A stretch of 64,000 nucleotides of DNA, taken from Blastomyces gilchristii SLH14081. Lineage: Eukaryota > Ascomycota > Eurotiomycetes > Onygenales > Ajellomycetaceae. Positions 23,717-39,233 of the stretch are shown here, one piece after another. The position numbers were made by a program, and so were the translations under genes. How positions within the stretch are numbered: the first letter of the stretch is position 1; every line of letters starts with the position of its first letter. The DNA lies in NCBI RefSeq assembly GCF_000003855.2, contig NW_003101672.1, positions 705,483-769,482 of the forward strand, given 5' to 3'. Under the pieces are notes generated by a model. The model was given only the letters and a program-made list of their open reading frames with translations. It did no database searches and was not told the DNA's origin.

Positions 23717-26700
23717 TCAGAGCTGAATCAAATCCACCTCAGAGAAATCGGGAGGACTCCGACTAAAAATCGCCCGACACCGCCCGTCCAGCGCTTGATA
23801 CTCATTACTTATCCATATATGCTTGCTCAACCGCTGCGTTCGGAACACCTCATCATCACTGACTCCCAGATCATCCCGAGGGATCCAGATGACGGGTCGT
23901 TTCATGCGCAGCGCTTCGTGCTGGAAAGCCCGCTGGACAAGCTGGTCGCGCTCGTCCGGCGTGAGATCTTCCAGCTCATCGTGGATGCCGGAGAATAGTG
24001 CTTGGCCAATGGCGTGGGTAGGCGGGGCCTGGGATTCAGCGTCTTGTGCTAGCTTCTCACGCATGCGTTTTATAGTTGGGACGGTGGCGTCGGATCGCCC
24101 GCCAAAGAATTTGGAGCGGTTGTTTTTGGACCGATCAGCCCATGAAATGCGCTTTGATTTGCCGGGGATAAGTTTACCGACTTGACGGGTTATTTTTCCT
24201 GTCTTTTGCTTTCCGCCCTGGATTCTGTTAAGTTTGATATCGCCCTGCTCGTCTAGCCTTTCGCCATGGTTGAATTCACTGTCCTCGTCGTCATCGCTCT
24301 CCTCTTCGTCCTCCTCTTCTAGGCCTAGTTTCCGTCGTTGGGCACGAGCAAACTCTTCATCTCGGCGACTAGCTTCATCCTCCAACGTTATTGGTAGATA
24401 TCGGAATAACGGGTTGAATGCTTCGTTAAGAAGGTATTGAAAGCCGACTGTCAGAATGGCAACGACGATCATACAGATTGCCTGGCCTTCACAGGCAAAA
24501 TTCCCCTCTGCATCTCTAACAAGAAAAAACATGCCAATTAGGCAAATTTCCATGACGTAGATGCCAGTGAAAAGTTGGTTGATGGCTTTCGGGAAAAGCA
24601 AACCACCCGTGTCGAAGCGGAACTTCGTGACGTATAACGTGTTGTACCGATATACAAACCAAAAGAGTCCGAATGTGAGTACATTGAATACCATGATAAG
24701 CGGAGAAATGACGCAATAGATAAGCCCTATAAATATGGCGTTCGTACGTTAGAAAACATGGGTCAAATTCAAGAACGGGGGTTGCAAAAAAAAAAAAAAA
24801 ATAGTACCGCTTACCTATGGACGCGAGCGTTGTATAGACCGGAAAGAAGGTGCCCCATTGCATTTGGTTAAGGTTGGTTGTCCGCGCCCACTTCATTCTC
24901 GCAGTGTTGTCTAAAATCGGGGCTAGTATAAACCAGCTAACGAGTGCAAAAATCTGAACCAATGCACCTGCGCTGACAGACATCGCTTGAAGTACCATGT
25001 AGGAAAAGAAATAGTTACTCGCCCGAGGAATATTCTCAGCCAGAAGCTGGGGAATACTTGTCACGTCCGTGATGGAATTGAAAATCGTTGTGAAACCGGA
25101 CGAAATAGAGACAACAAGGAATATCTGAACGAACAAGAATGCAAAATAATAATTTTGCACTGTTAGCTCGACAGCCATCCCTGTGTGCACGCCTTGGTTC
25201 CGGGATAGAAATCGGAGAATTAGCGGCAACAGGGCCATGAGGATAGCAAGAAATAGTGGCGGCAATATACCCTGGACAGCTGAAATCAACCAGTCGGGCA
25301 TTGAAGCAATCCATCGTAGCCAGGGAAACTTCCCTTCCAGATATGCAAGCTGAGACAGTAAACCCGTAAAAGCAACTGGAAAAGCCCAGCCTATAACCAT
25401 AGCGACAACAATAATGACCACACCGAATGTTCTCAAGTACCGCTCCCACCATTTGATGGACATATTATCCCAAATGACGTCGTCAGGAGATATTTCTACC
25501 AAACGCGGAGCCATTTGTTTTGGGATATGATGGCTCACAGATTGACATGCCATATGTGCAGCCACCTGATGGTTAAACTGTACAAAAGCCGAGTTCATGA
25601 GTGGAAATTTCTCCGGGTTCCGCTGATCGACTTCGATTTCGAGGTTTAAGCGGGCGACTTCCTGGCGACAGTGATAGATCTTATCGACTTTCTTACCAAG
25701 AAGGGGCAAAGAAGGCATCCATGCCCAGCCAAAAATAGGTAGACGCATAGTTTCACGATCCTTCTCCTTAATATATTTCATCCACAGAGGGTCGCCATAA
25801 TCGTCTTCCTCGAACTCTTCGTTATACGCCATAGGGTACTCCTGGCCTGCAACCTGGTCGCCTTCCTTAGCAGGAGCATGCTTTTTCAATCGCCATGTTT
25901 TTTTCTTTTTCTTCTCCTTAGTAGACGGAGCGACCGGGGAAGGCTGGGTCAGTGGATACCGGTCGTCATGACGGTCAGGATTGGGGTTGGGGTTTGTTGG
26001 TTTCGAGCTTTTCCACAGATTTAACTTCGCTGGACGTGGTGGTTGGTCAGCCGGGCCATCCATCGCAGGGGGTCCTTCCAGATACGTTTCTCCGGAGGAT
26101 CGAGCCCCGTCCCCCTCAAGGGGGAAATCGGTATTCACTCCACACTGTTGCTGGGCCTCCTCTCGTCGGTTGCCCACAGTGGTTCCAGCTTTCGTCAGAC
26201 CCACAGCAGGCTTTTCAGGTCTGAATTCAGAGCTGGCGTCATCGGCAGCTCTATCGTTTTGTGTACCTCCAGTACTTTTTCCTACCTCACCATCAAACCC
26301 ACCAGTGGTTTTAAATCTGCCGTCAACGGTGTCACCAGCCTTTCTGAAACCGCCCAAGACTGTTTTCCCAATCTTTGCTACTCCGGAGCCCACGGCCCCC
26401 ACCCCGTCACCGACAAGTGGGATAAAAGAACGATTACCACGTCCATCTGGTGCTGTGTTCGATTCTTCCATTCGGCCATGCAATATCTCCCGAATAGTAT
26501 GAGCCTGATGAGGATCCCCCGAGCTGACTCCAGGTTCCCGAACGAGACGGGAAGCTCTCTGTTCCGCGGCCAGCTTTTCACGATCCATTTCCGCTGAGCT
26601 TTTGCCGGATTTTTTAGCCTGAGCCTTGGCTTGTTTAAGTTGCGCCTTCTTGCATTTCTTTATTAGTTCCGTCTCTGCCGACTCAAGCTCCAAAGCGAGT

Positions 26701-27589
26701 TTGTTGCGTAACTTCACTTTCTCACTCAATTCATCCATATTCCGGTTTATCCATATATTGCGCACACCTCCAGGAAATACATCGAACAGACGATCAAGAG
26801 CATCCACGGATAGCCACTTGGGTGGGATGGCAGTCACCAAGACAGTAGTAGCTGATGCACGCAGGCGATGCTGAGGGGATGTCAAATATGCCTGTCGTAG
26901 TCTGATATAGCCCCGAAGCTCGTCGAAGAAAACAGCACACGAGTAAACAACGACTATAACAGCCAGAACCAGATGGGCCCAGTAGCGATCTGCATGTTCC
27001 GGTGCGATATTACCCCATGCCAGCTGATCCAATCCAGATACATTATAGCGTGTATCGTCCGTGGACGAAATAGCGCGCGTATCCTTTCCTCCTACTTTGT
27101 TCAGGGGTATGAGCAAGGGTAGAATGATGAACGAAAGTGGGACAAAGATCTTCAGGAGCATTCGCAGGTAACGAAGGAAAAAGTAGGCATCCAGGCCACA
27201 TTTTTGGATGAATTCTGAATTGGACGTCTTGAATACAGGGGCAATCCACCGGAAAAGACCCGGCGGGGAAGGGTCGGTACGTTCTCGTTCTGGCACCAGA
27301 TATGTTCGCGGTTGGCTAACAAGAAAGGGAGAGCTCAGTCAGTGACATGTACAACATTTTTCCCTGTTGGGGGAAAAAAGGTTTACAGAGGGGAACAAAT
27401 CACATACTATATCCTCGTCAGCTTTCCCTTAAGCAGCGTAAACAGGAACACTTCAACTGCGAAGACTATGATAGCGGTAACCAGGGATGCCATAAAGGTT
27501 GTGATTGACATCCCCGCTGTCTTCTGGCCAGTGCCACTCTGCGCATCTAGCGCAACGGCCACGGTGTCGCTGTTGTTGGAGGACGACAT
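23717..27589 (-). CDS. CSC1/DUF221 (RSN1/PHM7) family membrane protein, putative osmosensitive cation channel
   Basis: Member of the OSCA/TMEM63-related CSC1 family of hyperosmolality-gated cation channels, expected in the plasma or secretory membranes. Exons on the minus strand are 27408-27589, 24815-27315 and 23717-24726, giving 1230 residues. The N-terminus has a first membrane segment (MSITTFMASLVTAIIVFAVE) and the RSN1 hallmark FRWIAPVFKTSNSEFIQKCG. TVLVTAIP and a PHM7-like cytosolic domain follow. The multi-helix RSN1_7TM core begins near PPLFLAILMALLPLILRF and continues into exon 3 (NVLTFGLFWFVYRY). The cytosolic part carries a long low-complexity insert (about residues 230-500; Lys- and Gly-rich). 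The tail after the last helix is acidic (EEEDEEESDDDEDSE) and then basic. Both introns (88 and 92 bp) are GT-AG. The exact ion and trigger cannot be told from sequence. Confidence 0.88.
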
Positions 27590-28011
27590 TTTTTTAAGGG
27601 AGGGGAAGAATCATAATCCACCACGAACTTCGAGCTGCAGGCACACTATGGATACTCGAGCAATATACGGGTGATCTCAGGCGGGGAGAGGCGAAGAAGA
27701 CTGTGTTTTAGGGGTTATATTTCACGATTTGGCCGGTATTCAGGTGTGAGAAGTCCCGACTTCACAGACCGGAGAGGGCGTATTCTAGGGACAGGAAATG
27801 GATGAAAAATAACAATACAGGAAGGGCAGATTATGTATGTATGTACTTTATGTATGGAATGAGGGATAAGCCAATTGATACAAAGGGAGTGAAAGGGGGA
27901 ATGAATATACAAGTTTCTTTCACTGGCTGGCGGCTGGAGAATGGAGGTCAAGGAAGCGACTCTCAAAGCCGTGTTTGACTGGGGGGCATAGTGGTATAGA
28001 ATGGAAGAGGA

Positions 28012-28042
<31 letters not shown>

Positions 28043-29568
28043 AAAGAAGGAAAGGAAGAAAGAAAGAAAGTAACAGGGGAATTAGGAGTCGATAGTCAAT
28101 ATAAACCCCGTATCCTGACAGCCAGAGAATGCGAGAGAGCGAGAGAGAGATGTCGTCAAGTTTGCCATGAAGTTTGTTGGGCGGGCAAACAAGCAAGCCC
28201 TTTTTTGATGTGGAGAGTTGTCCGCCGCCAGTCGCCCGTCCCTTTTTAGTGAGGCGCCAGCAGCAGCGCCGGCGCAAATATTATTCATTCATACTGGGCA
28301 ATCACGAACAGCGGAACAGCGACGATAGCTCTCGCGATTCCCCACCAGCAGAATACAGCGTCGCATGCGCCGACTGGGCGCTGGGCAGTCAGATTCCATC
28401 GTCATCGAGCCCTAAAACTTGAAGGCTTGGGGCCGTTTGTTTTCTTCCCCATCCATCGCGATGACCAGGTGGGTCTGTTTTGACTCTTCTCAACCACCAA
28501 TAATCTTGGACCACAGTGGCAGAAAGGATTTCGGGGAATCAACGAAAAAAAGAGAAAAATGGAGAACAAAGTGGCAGAAGGCAAGGATCCCAAAAAAACA
28601 GGGTTGTGGCTTGTGTCGCCTTACCGCCGCGCTGGGGATTGTTTTATCCTCTCAGCAAATCAGAAAAGAACTTGGGCAGGATCTTGCAGCGCCAATCACG
28701 CGCCTGGGCAGCGTCTGCAGGGCTGTGATCCCAGACAAGTCGTTGTTAAAAATGACGTCGAGGGTGAAACGGCCTGAGTGTCAATGCAAAATTATATCCA
28801 TCCATACGCTGGTTGGAGCTCTGGGTGTGATATTATTAATAGCAAGGCAAGTAACTTTTAGTCTTTGTTGTTTTGTTTATAATAATAGCAGGCGCTTCAT
28901 CAAGTTCATTATTTACAGGGTTGCAGTGAGAATGAGATTCCAAGCTTAACAGTTGTTTCAAGTAAATATTAGCTATATTAGCTTAACTAGTTAGCACCGC
29001 ATGGCATGCAAACAGCGTATGCAGTCGTATGCCAGTCCTTGTTGAATAATCTTGTAGACCCCTGATCCTTCACGGTGACATGCGAGATTTGAAATTAAAC
29101 AACTCATAGCGTATGTCAAAAATTGGAGTAAAGTTACTCTGTACTCCGTAGAGTATAACTAGATCTATTGTGACAGAAACAAATACAACAAATAATAGAA
29201 ACATTGACTGCATTTGATGCTTCATCTTCCATAATTCGCATCCTCATATCCACCAAATTACCAAATGCGCAACAGACTGTATGCCAAGCCAGTAAATCTT
29301 GGCACATATCCACGTGATCATAAATCTGATGTAGAGACACGCTCTCCCAAATAGGAAACCACTTTACGCGTCAATGCCAAACCCGCGTCTCTCCACGCGT
29401 CCACCTGCCCCAATCGAAGTTTTTTCCTGCCCAATTCCTCCTTCAGTGAACGACAACGTCACAACTACCCTCCATACAGCGCACATTGACATAGCGGTAG
29501 ATGTCTATGGATGATTGAACTAGCTCACCACTGTCAGTCATATCAACTTAAACACAGACCCGTGTACG
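27590..29568. other. Divergent promoter region, CSC1-like / MCM4
   Basis: About 2 kb between divergently transcribed genes. Contains a (GCAA)n microsatellite of roughly seven units at 28014-28042 followed by GAAA repeats, and a TACTCCGTA copy at 29142. A 176-codon plus frame at 28419-28949 lacks any recognisable feature and is not called. Paired MCB boxes sit near the MCM4 end. Confidence 0.6.
29366..29400 (+). promoter_or_regulatory. Two MCB (ACGCGT) boxes upstream of MCM4
   Basis: ACGCGT occurs at 29366-29371 and 29395-29400, about 203 and 174 bases before the MCM4 start codon. This hexamer is the binding site of the MBF (Mbp1/Swi6-type) factor, which drives G1/S genes including MCM subunits in yeasts. 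The sites are seen; MBF control here is inference from family knowledge. Confidence 0.6.
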
Positions 29569-32500
29569 ATGTCGTCTCCTGGTTCTGCTCGCCGTCGTGG
29601 TCGACCAGCAAGGAACTCCACAGCTTCAACTCCCTCTCGTCCCAGTGCGTCCCAGCCCCAGCCTCAGACCAGCCCTTCTTCCGCAGCAGATGGTGGACCA
29701 CAATCGCAGAATGCCTCACAGACTACTCCACGGGCTTCGAGACGACTAAGGGAAGCTGGTGTCCCTTCCTCGTCCCCTTTATTCTTCCGGTCATCCCCTC
29801 CGCCTGAACCTCGACAAGCTCCCGCTAGAGATTCAGGTTCAAGAATGGAGATCAGTTCCCCAGTTAGGGAATCACCAAGCGCTGATGATGTTGAAAGAAC
29901 TCCCAGAGCAGATGCTCGCCCAATTGGAGGTATATACATCTGTTATGTCTTTCTTAGCGCGAAAATATAACCCAAATGCTAGTAACAATTTAACACAACC
30001 ACATTTATAACAGACTCCTCACCAATCCGTTACATGTCTAGCTCAAGCCCGACTCGCGCAAATAATCCCCCAACTCGAACAGCCGATATTCCAAGCAGTA
30101 GCAGTGGCCTTTTTGTCCGGTCTTCACAATCCATTGGATCAAATGGCGTTCCCAACGTCTCAACGAGACGAGGTGGTATCCATTCCGATGCCTTCGGATC
30201 CTCGTCAGGCCAGCGAAGACGAGTATTCGTCGATGAGAATGGCATTCCGGTCCGCGACGGCGAGCCCCATTCAGATGCAACGTTTTCAAATGTGCAGCCA
30301 GACACCTCCGAAGCAGACGCCCTTGGTGGGAGTTCTACTCGTATCATCTGGGGCACCAATATCTCCATCCAGGACTCGATGTCAGCATTTAAAAATTTCC
30401 TATACAATTTTACCAAAAAATACCGCATGTGGGCAGACGGTGCTTCTGAAGAAGAAACCCGCGCGATGGGTGTAGTAGCTGAAGAAAAAGAATACATCAA
30501 GATGCTGAATGATATGCGACAACTGGGTGTAATAGGATTGAATTTGGATATTCGCAACCTAAAGGCATATCCGTCAACCGTGAAACTTTGGCACCAGGTC
30601 CAAGCATACCCACAGGAAATTATTCCTATCATGGATCAGGTAGTGAAAGATGTCATGATTGAACTGGCATTGAAGGAAATGGAATCGCTCAGAGCACAGG
30701 CCAATCAAAGACGCCAGCCTAGGGCAAGAGATAGCAGCTCAGTACCGCCTGTCACCAGCTCTGATATTGGGAATGAGGCTGGACGAGCCCAACCGACAGA
30801 AGTGCCAAATCTGATGACAGACGTGGAAAGCAAGACTTTCAAGGTTCTACCATTTGGATTAGACAAGACAGTCAACATGAGAGACCTAGATCCCGCAGGT
30901 GTGCTATATTTGTCTCAACTTTTTAAAGGATCTATTGCTAACATGTTTCTCAATTGCAGACATGGATAAGCTCATCAGCATCAAAGGTCTCGTTATTCGA
31001 GCAACCCCCATAATTCCGGACATGAAAGAAGGTAAGTAACAACAATCGCTGCCAGTCCTAGTTTAGTTTTTGGCAACGTACTGATGGTCATTATTTCAGC
31101 GTTTTTCCGTTGCGAGACATGTCACTTTAGTGTTACCGTTGACATCGACCGCGGCAAAATCGCTGAGCCTACCAAATGCCCTCGGGAAATTTGCGGAACG
31201 TCCAACTCCATGCAACTCATCCACAACCGGTCGACTTTTGCCGATAAACAGGTTATCAAACTCCAGGAAACCCCCGACTCTGTCCCCGACGGTCAAACGC
31301 CACATTCCGTCTCGCTCTGTGCATATGACGAACTGGTTGATGTTTGCAAAGCTGGTGATAGAGTTGAAGTAACGGGTATATTCCGCTGCAACCCTGTTCG
31401 CGTGAACCCACGTCAACGTACCACCAAGGCTCTTTTCAAGACTTACGTGGATGTACTTCACATACAGAAAACCGACCGCAAGAAGCTTGGTATTGATGCC
31501 ACGACGGTGGAGCAGGAGCTCGCTGAGCAGATTGCAGGAGAAGTGGAGCATGTCAGAAAGATCACAGCAGAAGAAGAGAAAAAGATAAAAGCAACTGCTG
31601 CTAGACCTGACATCTATGAACTACTCTCGCGATCTCTAGCACCGAGCATTTATGAAATGGACGACGTGAAAAAAGGTATCCTACTCCAACTTTTTGGCGG
31701 GACAAATAAGACATTTGAGAAGGGCGGTAATCCGCGATACCGTGGTGATATCAACGTTCTTCTCTGCGGAGATCCCTCAACGTCAAAATCTCAACTCCTA
31801 CAATACGTGCATAAGATTGCACCCCGGGGAGTGTATACGAGTGGAAAGGGCTCGTCCGCCGTTGGTCTCACAGCATACGTTACCCGAGACCCAGAGTCAA
31901 GGCAGCTAGTTCTTGAGTCCGGTGCCCTCGTCCTCTCCGACGGGGGTGTCTGCTGCATCGACGAATTCGACAAGATGAACGATTCGACACGATCAGTCCT
32001 GCATGAGGTGATGGAACAACAAACCGTCTCAATTGCCAAAGCGGGGATCATCACGACATTGAATGCCCGTACTAGTATCTTGGCCTCAGCCAATCCGATA
32101 GGAAGCAAGTATAACCCGAACTTACCCGTTCCACAAAACATCGACCTGCCACCAACGTTACTATCGCGGTTTGATCTAGTATATCTTGTCCTAGACCGCA
32201 TTGATGAGCAAAACGATCGTCGTCTGGCGAAGCATCTGGTGGGGATGTATCTGGAAGACACACCAGAGAGCGGTGCCAGCGAGGAGATCCTTGTAAGCTG
32301 ACTTTAATAACACTTCTAAGTATGAACGGAACCCCCTTCGCTAACCCTTCATATTCTAGCCCATCGAATTCCTCACCAGCTACATTACCTACGCCAAAAG
32401 GAACATCAACCCTGTATTAACGCCAGAAGCCGGCACGGCACTAACGGATGCCTATGTCGCCATGCGCAAGCTGGGTGATGATATCCGCTCCGCCGACCGC

Positions 32501-32950
32501 CGCATCACAGCCACCACCCGTCAACTCGAATCCATGATCCGCCTCTCAGAAGCACACGCACGCATGCGGCTATCGAGCGAAGTACTCGCCAGCGACGTGG
32601 AGGAGGCTGTACGACTGATCCGGTCAGCGCTTAAACAGGCCGCCACGGACGCTCGCACGGGGCTGATTGACATGGGATTGCTGACTGAGGGCACGAGTGC
32701 GAGCGAGAGGCGGCTACGGGAGGATTTGAAGAGGGAGGTTTTGAGAGTTGTGGAGGAACTTGGGGGTCGTGGTGCGGGTGCGGGTGGGGCCAGGTGGTCG
32801 GAGGTACTGAGACGGCTGAATGAGGGGGGTAGTATGGAGGTTGAAGGGCCAGAGTTTGCGGATGCGGTACGGTCGTTGGAGGCGGAGGGCACTATTAGTG
32901 TTGTTGGGGAAGGGGCGAGGAGAAGTATACGGCGGATTGGGGTTGTGTGA
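29569..32950 (+). CDS. MCM4: DNA replication licensing helicase subunit Mcm4
   Basis: Subunit of the hexameric MCM2-7 replicative helicase, loaded at origins in G1. Five exons: 29569-29929, 30014-30898, 30960-31031, 31100-32292 and 32360-32950, all GT-AG and in frame, giving 1033 residues. The N-terminal 250 residues are disordered and Ser/Pro-rich, as expected for a kinase-regulated Mcm4 tail ([13 protein letters not shown]). The OB/zinc region has CETCHFSV and KCPREIC, giving a C-x2-C-x18-C-x4-C finger near residue 445. The AAA+ core shows Walker [10 protein letters not shown] (about 660), Walker [10 protein letters not shown] (about 720), [11 protein letters not shown] and the arginine-finger block [13 protein letters not shown] (about 795). 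The C-terminal winged helix follows. The start ATG is the first in frame, and the sequence [13 protein letters not shown] suits the family. Confidence 0.97.
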
Positions 32951-33288
32951 ATAGTAGGGGAGGTCTGTTGTTTATTGTCACTTTGTTTCGACTCTTTTCA
33001 TATACTTAACGGGATACGGCATGTTGCAGAAGGGAGAAAGGGGTTACATTTCACTAATGTCGCTGATGTTGTTCTACTACTATACTTCTTATGTTTCAAT
33101 GAATGGGCGTTTTAACCCTTTTTTTTCCTTTTCTGACTGCATGTTCTTTCCCTCCTTTCTAAGCCATGGACGTAGGTCTTTTGGAACGAACCCATCGAGT
33201 AACTACTGTGTACCGTCCGTAGTTAAACAAGCCGATGATGTCATCGCCGTCACGGATATAAGTTAATCCATTCCCCGATTAAGGTTTT

Positions 33289-33355
33289 CACGTGTGTACA
33301 CGCTGTTACCTGATTGGGCCTTGTGTACCGGTTCGCAGATCTGGCTTCTCACGTG
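33289..33355 (+). promoter_or_regulatory. Two CACGTG boxes upstream of VTC4
   Basis: CACGTG occurs at 33289-33294 and 33350-33355 (the second as TCACGTGAC), about 467 and 406 bases before the VTC4 ATG. CACGTG is bound by the phosphate-response bHLH factors Pho4/NUC-1, and VTC genes belong to the PHO regulon in yeast. Cbf1-like or SREBP-like bHLH factors bind the same core, so the assignment is inferential. Confidence 0.5.
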
Positions 33356-33644
33356 ACAGTTGACTCAGCTACTCAGCGCTGGGCCCAGGCCCCGAGCACG
33401 ATCAAATGGCCGTAAATAATTACTCGCGCGGTTGTATTGTGTATGATATGGATGATCTCTTTGCATTCATTGAAATGAAGGAATTGAATTGCTATATATA
33501 TTTTTACATTCAATGGGTGCAATTATTTTATCTATGTTAATGTATATGTTATGATATTATTATTTGTGTAATGCAAGGTTGCGTTGGATTAAGCTTGAAG
33601 CTCCACATCCTGAACATCATCCCAGCCCCCAGCCAGCCTCTTCA

Positions 33645-33732
33645 GAAGCTCTCTCCTCGTTCATTCTCGTCACTCTCCTCCTCTCCTCTTCTTCTTTTTC
33701 TTCTTATTTTCCCCTCCCCTTCCCCCCTTCTC
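33645..33732 (+). promoter_or_regulatory. CT-rich leader directly before VTC4
   Basis: Nearly pure C/T on the plus strand for about 85 bases, ending some 25 bases before the start codon. This is typical of a fungal transcription start or short 5' leader. Confidence 0.5.
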
Positions 33733-33755
33733 ACCAACACAATCCCGCCGTCACA

Positions 33756-36767
<3,012 letters not shown>

Positions 36768-37523
36768 GGGTGTGACATGTGTTGCAGTGCAGATCTTCTA
36801 CTTTTGAAATCGGGTATAGGGAAAAGCAGAGTGCGATGGCTACGTGGGAGGACATAGAAATATATATATATATATATATATATATAGAAGACTTTACTTT
36901 GTTACTGGCGAATGTGGAGTTTTCTGGTTGCATTGATGAATTCCTCCTACAACCAGCCCCAGCCCACTTCTTTTGGAGCTTTCCTTTTTGTCTTTTATTC
37001 TTCTTCTCTTCTTCTTTTTTTTTTTTTTCGCTCTGTAGCCCTGTCCAATCTGTAACCATTTTGCATTATGTACTGCACATATCTTTATCTACGAAAGCGT
37101 CTACGGAGTACGCATCTGATGTATAGCATATATATGAATGACTAGCTCATGACGAAAATGGAGAACACAACAGCCGGCTACACCATGAAACGTGGTTGTA
37201 TTACATCTATTTTCATTTTCGTTGCTTCTCTTCATGTTTCCTTCGTCACAATGTCACTACTCTCCAGTCGACAGGGAGCCAGGACTCTCTGCCCACCATC
37301 CAAAACAAACAGGTCCAACAAATGCAGGCTACCTTCCTGAACTGAAAAGTACTACATAACTATCCCCGTGAAATTGATGTCTAGAAAAGAACTAAAGAAT
37401 GAAAATAGAATAGCAATGGTAATCCCTATAATATAAATAAAATAACCGTATAAAACGACATGATCAAGAAAAAGGTAAAACAAAAAGGGAAAATTAAACT
37501 CTTCTTCTTTTCCACCTTGCCCC
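36768..37523. other. Convergent spacer, VTC4 / OST1
   Basis: Contains a (TA)13 tract at 36861-36886, a T run near 37015 and a TACGGAGTA copy at 37102-37110. No gene is supported; it should carry the 3' untranslated regions of both neighbours. Confidence 0.65.
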
Positions 37524-39233
37524 CTACCGCTTCTTAATGCTCACATCTAGATTACCCACTAACCACACCGTCACAAACACGCTAAATAGGCCTGCGGCGA
37601 TCGTTAGTGGTTTACGGAGTATCGCGAGTGCGGGATAGTCGTATGTCACCTATAAAGGTAGTTGGTTAGCAATTCTTGTCCAATCGACCTTTAGATGCAA
37701 GAGGGGTTAGATAAAGAAGAAAGGAAAGGTGGTTTGTCCATACAATAAGATGTCCCTCCCTTGCCTCATCTGCCACATTCGTCGTCCGCAACGTCAACAC
37801 GGTCCTCCCCACCGTGTCCATAAACGTCTTGTGCAACCCAATCTCCGACTCGACCATAAATGGCATCCCAACCCCATCAGCTAGTTCATACTTCACATCT
37901 CGCGCACCCTCAGGGAGAATCACGCGCAGCTGGACTTTCTCATACTGCACCCCCTCAGGCACTTTCGGACCCTCCAGGAAAGGTACCCTAAGCACATACG
38001 ACTCCCCGCCAGCCTTGCGCAGGAATGATGACAGTGCATTGTTCCAGCCAATGCGGAAGCTGTATTTCCACCCGCCAAAAACGGGGTAGCGCGGCTTGAG
38101 CTCCAGCAGCGCCTCGCGCTTGTTCAGACCAGGGAGGAAATGGCTTGTCGAGACGTTGCCGATGTCGTCAATGAAATAGGCGTCGACGGAGCCTGGGCGT
38201 AGTGGGATGCGTAGATCGCTCATGGCGGATGAGGGTAGGTTCTGATAGGACTTTATCGCCCATTCGACGCGGGAGAAGTGGTTGGAGAGCTTGGCGCCGT
38301 CGTTGCGGAGCCAGAGACGCTCCTCAGTTGCAAGGTTGCCGCCCCAGTGCGAGACTTCGACGTCGCGCTCGAGGAGGGAGCAGGTTATGACTGGTTTGGT
38401 GAATTCGTAGCGGACGGTTATGATGGATCCTGCGGTGCCGGGAAGAACTTTAGAGGTCTGGTAGGGTCCGTATGTGTAAGTGCTGCCTTGTCGTTCTGGG
38501 TCTGCGCCGGATTTCAGGCCGGAAGTTTCTGTGTAGTCTGGTACTTCGGGAGCTAGGGAATTTGATCTTTGTCTTCTGGTTGTCGGTTGTGTAAGCGGAC
38601 CGGGCGTAGGCCGGAAAGGAGTAGGTGAGGTATTGTTTGTCTTGTTGTTCAATAGCCGCGGGGAGAGGGTCGAGGGCTTTAAGGATGTAATAGGATATGC
38701 TCAGGGTGATTTGAGAGGAGGTTTTCAGAGCTTCGGGAAAATGAATGACGAAGTATTGATTTGGGCTATAACGGTAAAAATTGTTAGATTGCGGCTTCAT
38801 AACTGAGCTGTTTACGAAACCAGTGCACACCCAAATACACCGTTCAGAAGCACCAATTGGAAACAAACCTCGACTGCAACGTCTCCGTAGCATCCACCAG
38901 AAATTTGCCATGCGATAGCGCATTCTTATCTCGTACTTCCAGTCCTCCAACTCTATCGATTATGTCCGATGCGAAAGGGAGGAAGTACCGCTCCTGCGGT
39001 TCCTTTCCAGTGTTCTCTACCACAACATTGACGATTTCCCGCACGTAACCTTTCTCAAGATTTATATTTCTGAGTAGATTGACATTCTTGAACACCTTGG
39101 GGGGGCTGAAATCGGTCGGTAGGACTAGTCGCGATGAAGTATATGTGGTGTCATTGGCAGTTGCGGCACGTACGCTCGAGATGGAGGATGTCAACACACC
39201 GCAGAGCAGAGCTGCAGCAGATAAGAGCCTCAT
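37524..39233 (-). CDS. OST1: Ribophorin I, oligosaccharyltransferase subunit (one apparent frameshift)
   Basis: Essential subunit of the ER oligosaccharyltransferase, which transfers glycan to Asn-X-Ser/Thr. Exons on the minus strand are 38869-39233, 37744-38765 and 37524-37649. A cleavable signal peptide (MRLLSAAALLCGVLTSSISS) leads into the lumenal ribophorin domain: LEKGYVREIVNVVVENTG, PNQYFVIHFPEALK, YTYGPY, TCSLLERDVEVSHWGGNLA, EWAIKSYQ. The last exon gives one membrane segment (TIAAGLFSVFVTVWLVGN) and the tail LDVSIKKR, the family's usual end. The frame breaks at the GGG (plus strand) 38548-38550, between KIKFPSS and VPDYTETSGLK. Removing one of these bases restores about 503 residues, the normal length. 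Because the gene is essential in yeast and both halves are intact, a sequencing or assembly error is likelier than decay. Confidence 0.92.

Larger units (their letters stand above)
32951..33755. other. MCM4-VTC4 intergenic region
   Basis: Holds the MCM4 3' flank and the VTC4 promoter. Two CACGTG boxes and a CT-rich leader are annotated separately. A reversed CCAAT box (GATTGG) occurs near 33312. No other gene is seen. Confidence 0.65.

Noticed and set aside
28014..28075. Regularly spaced short repeats considered as a CRISPR-like array
   Set aside because: They are a simple (GCAA)n/(GAAA)n microsatellite without spacers, and the genome is eukaryotic.
28419..28949. 176-codon plus-strand frame upstream of MCM4
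   Set aside because: No recognisable feature, and overlapping frames have similar length. It is probably promoter sequence.
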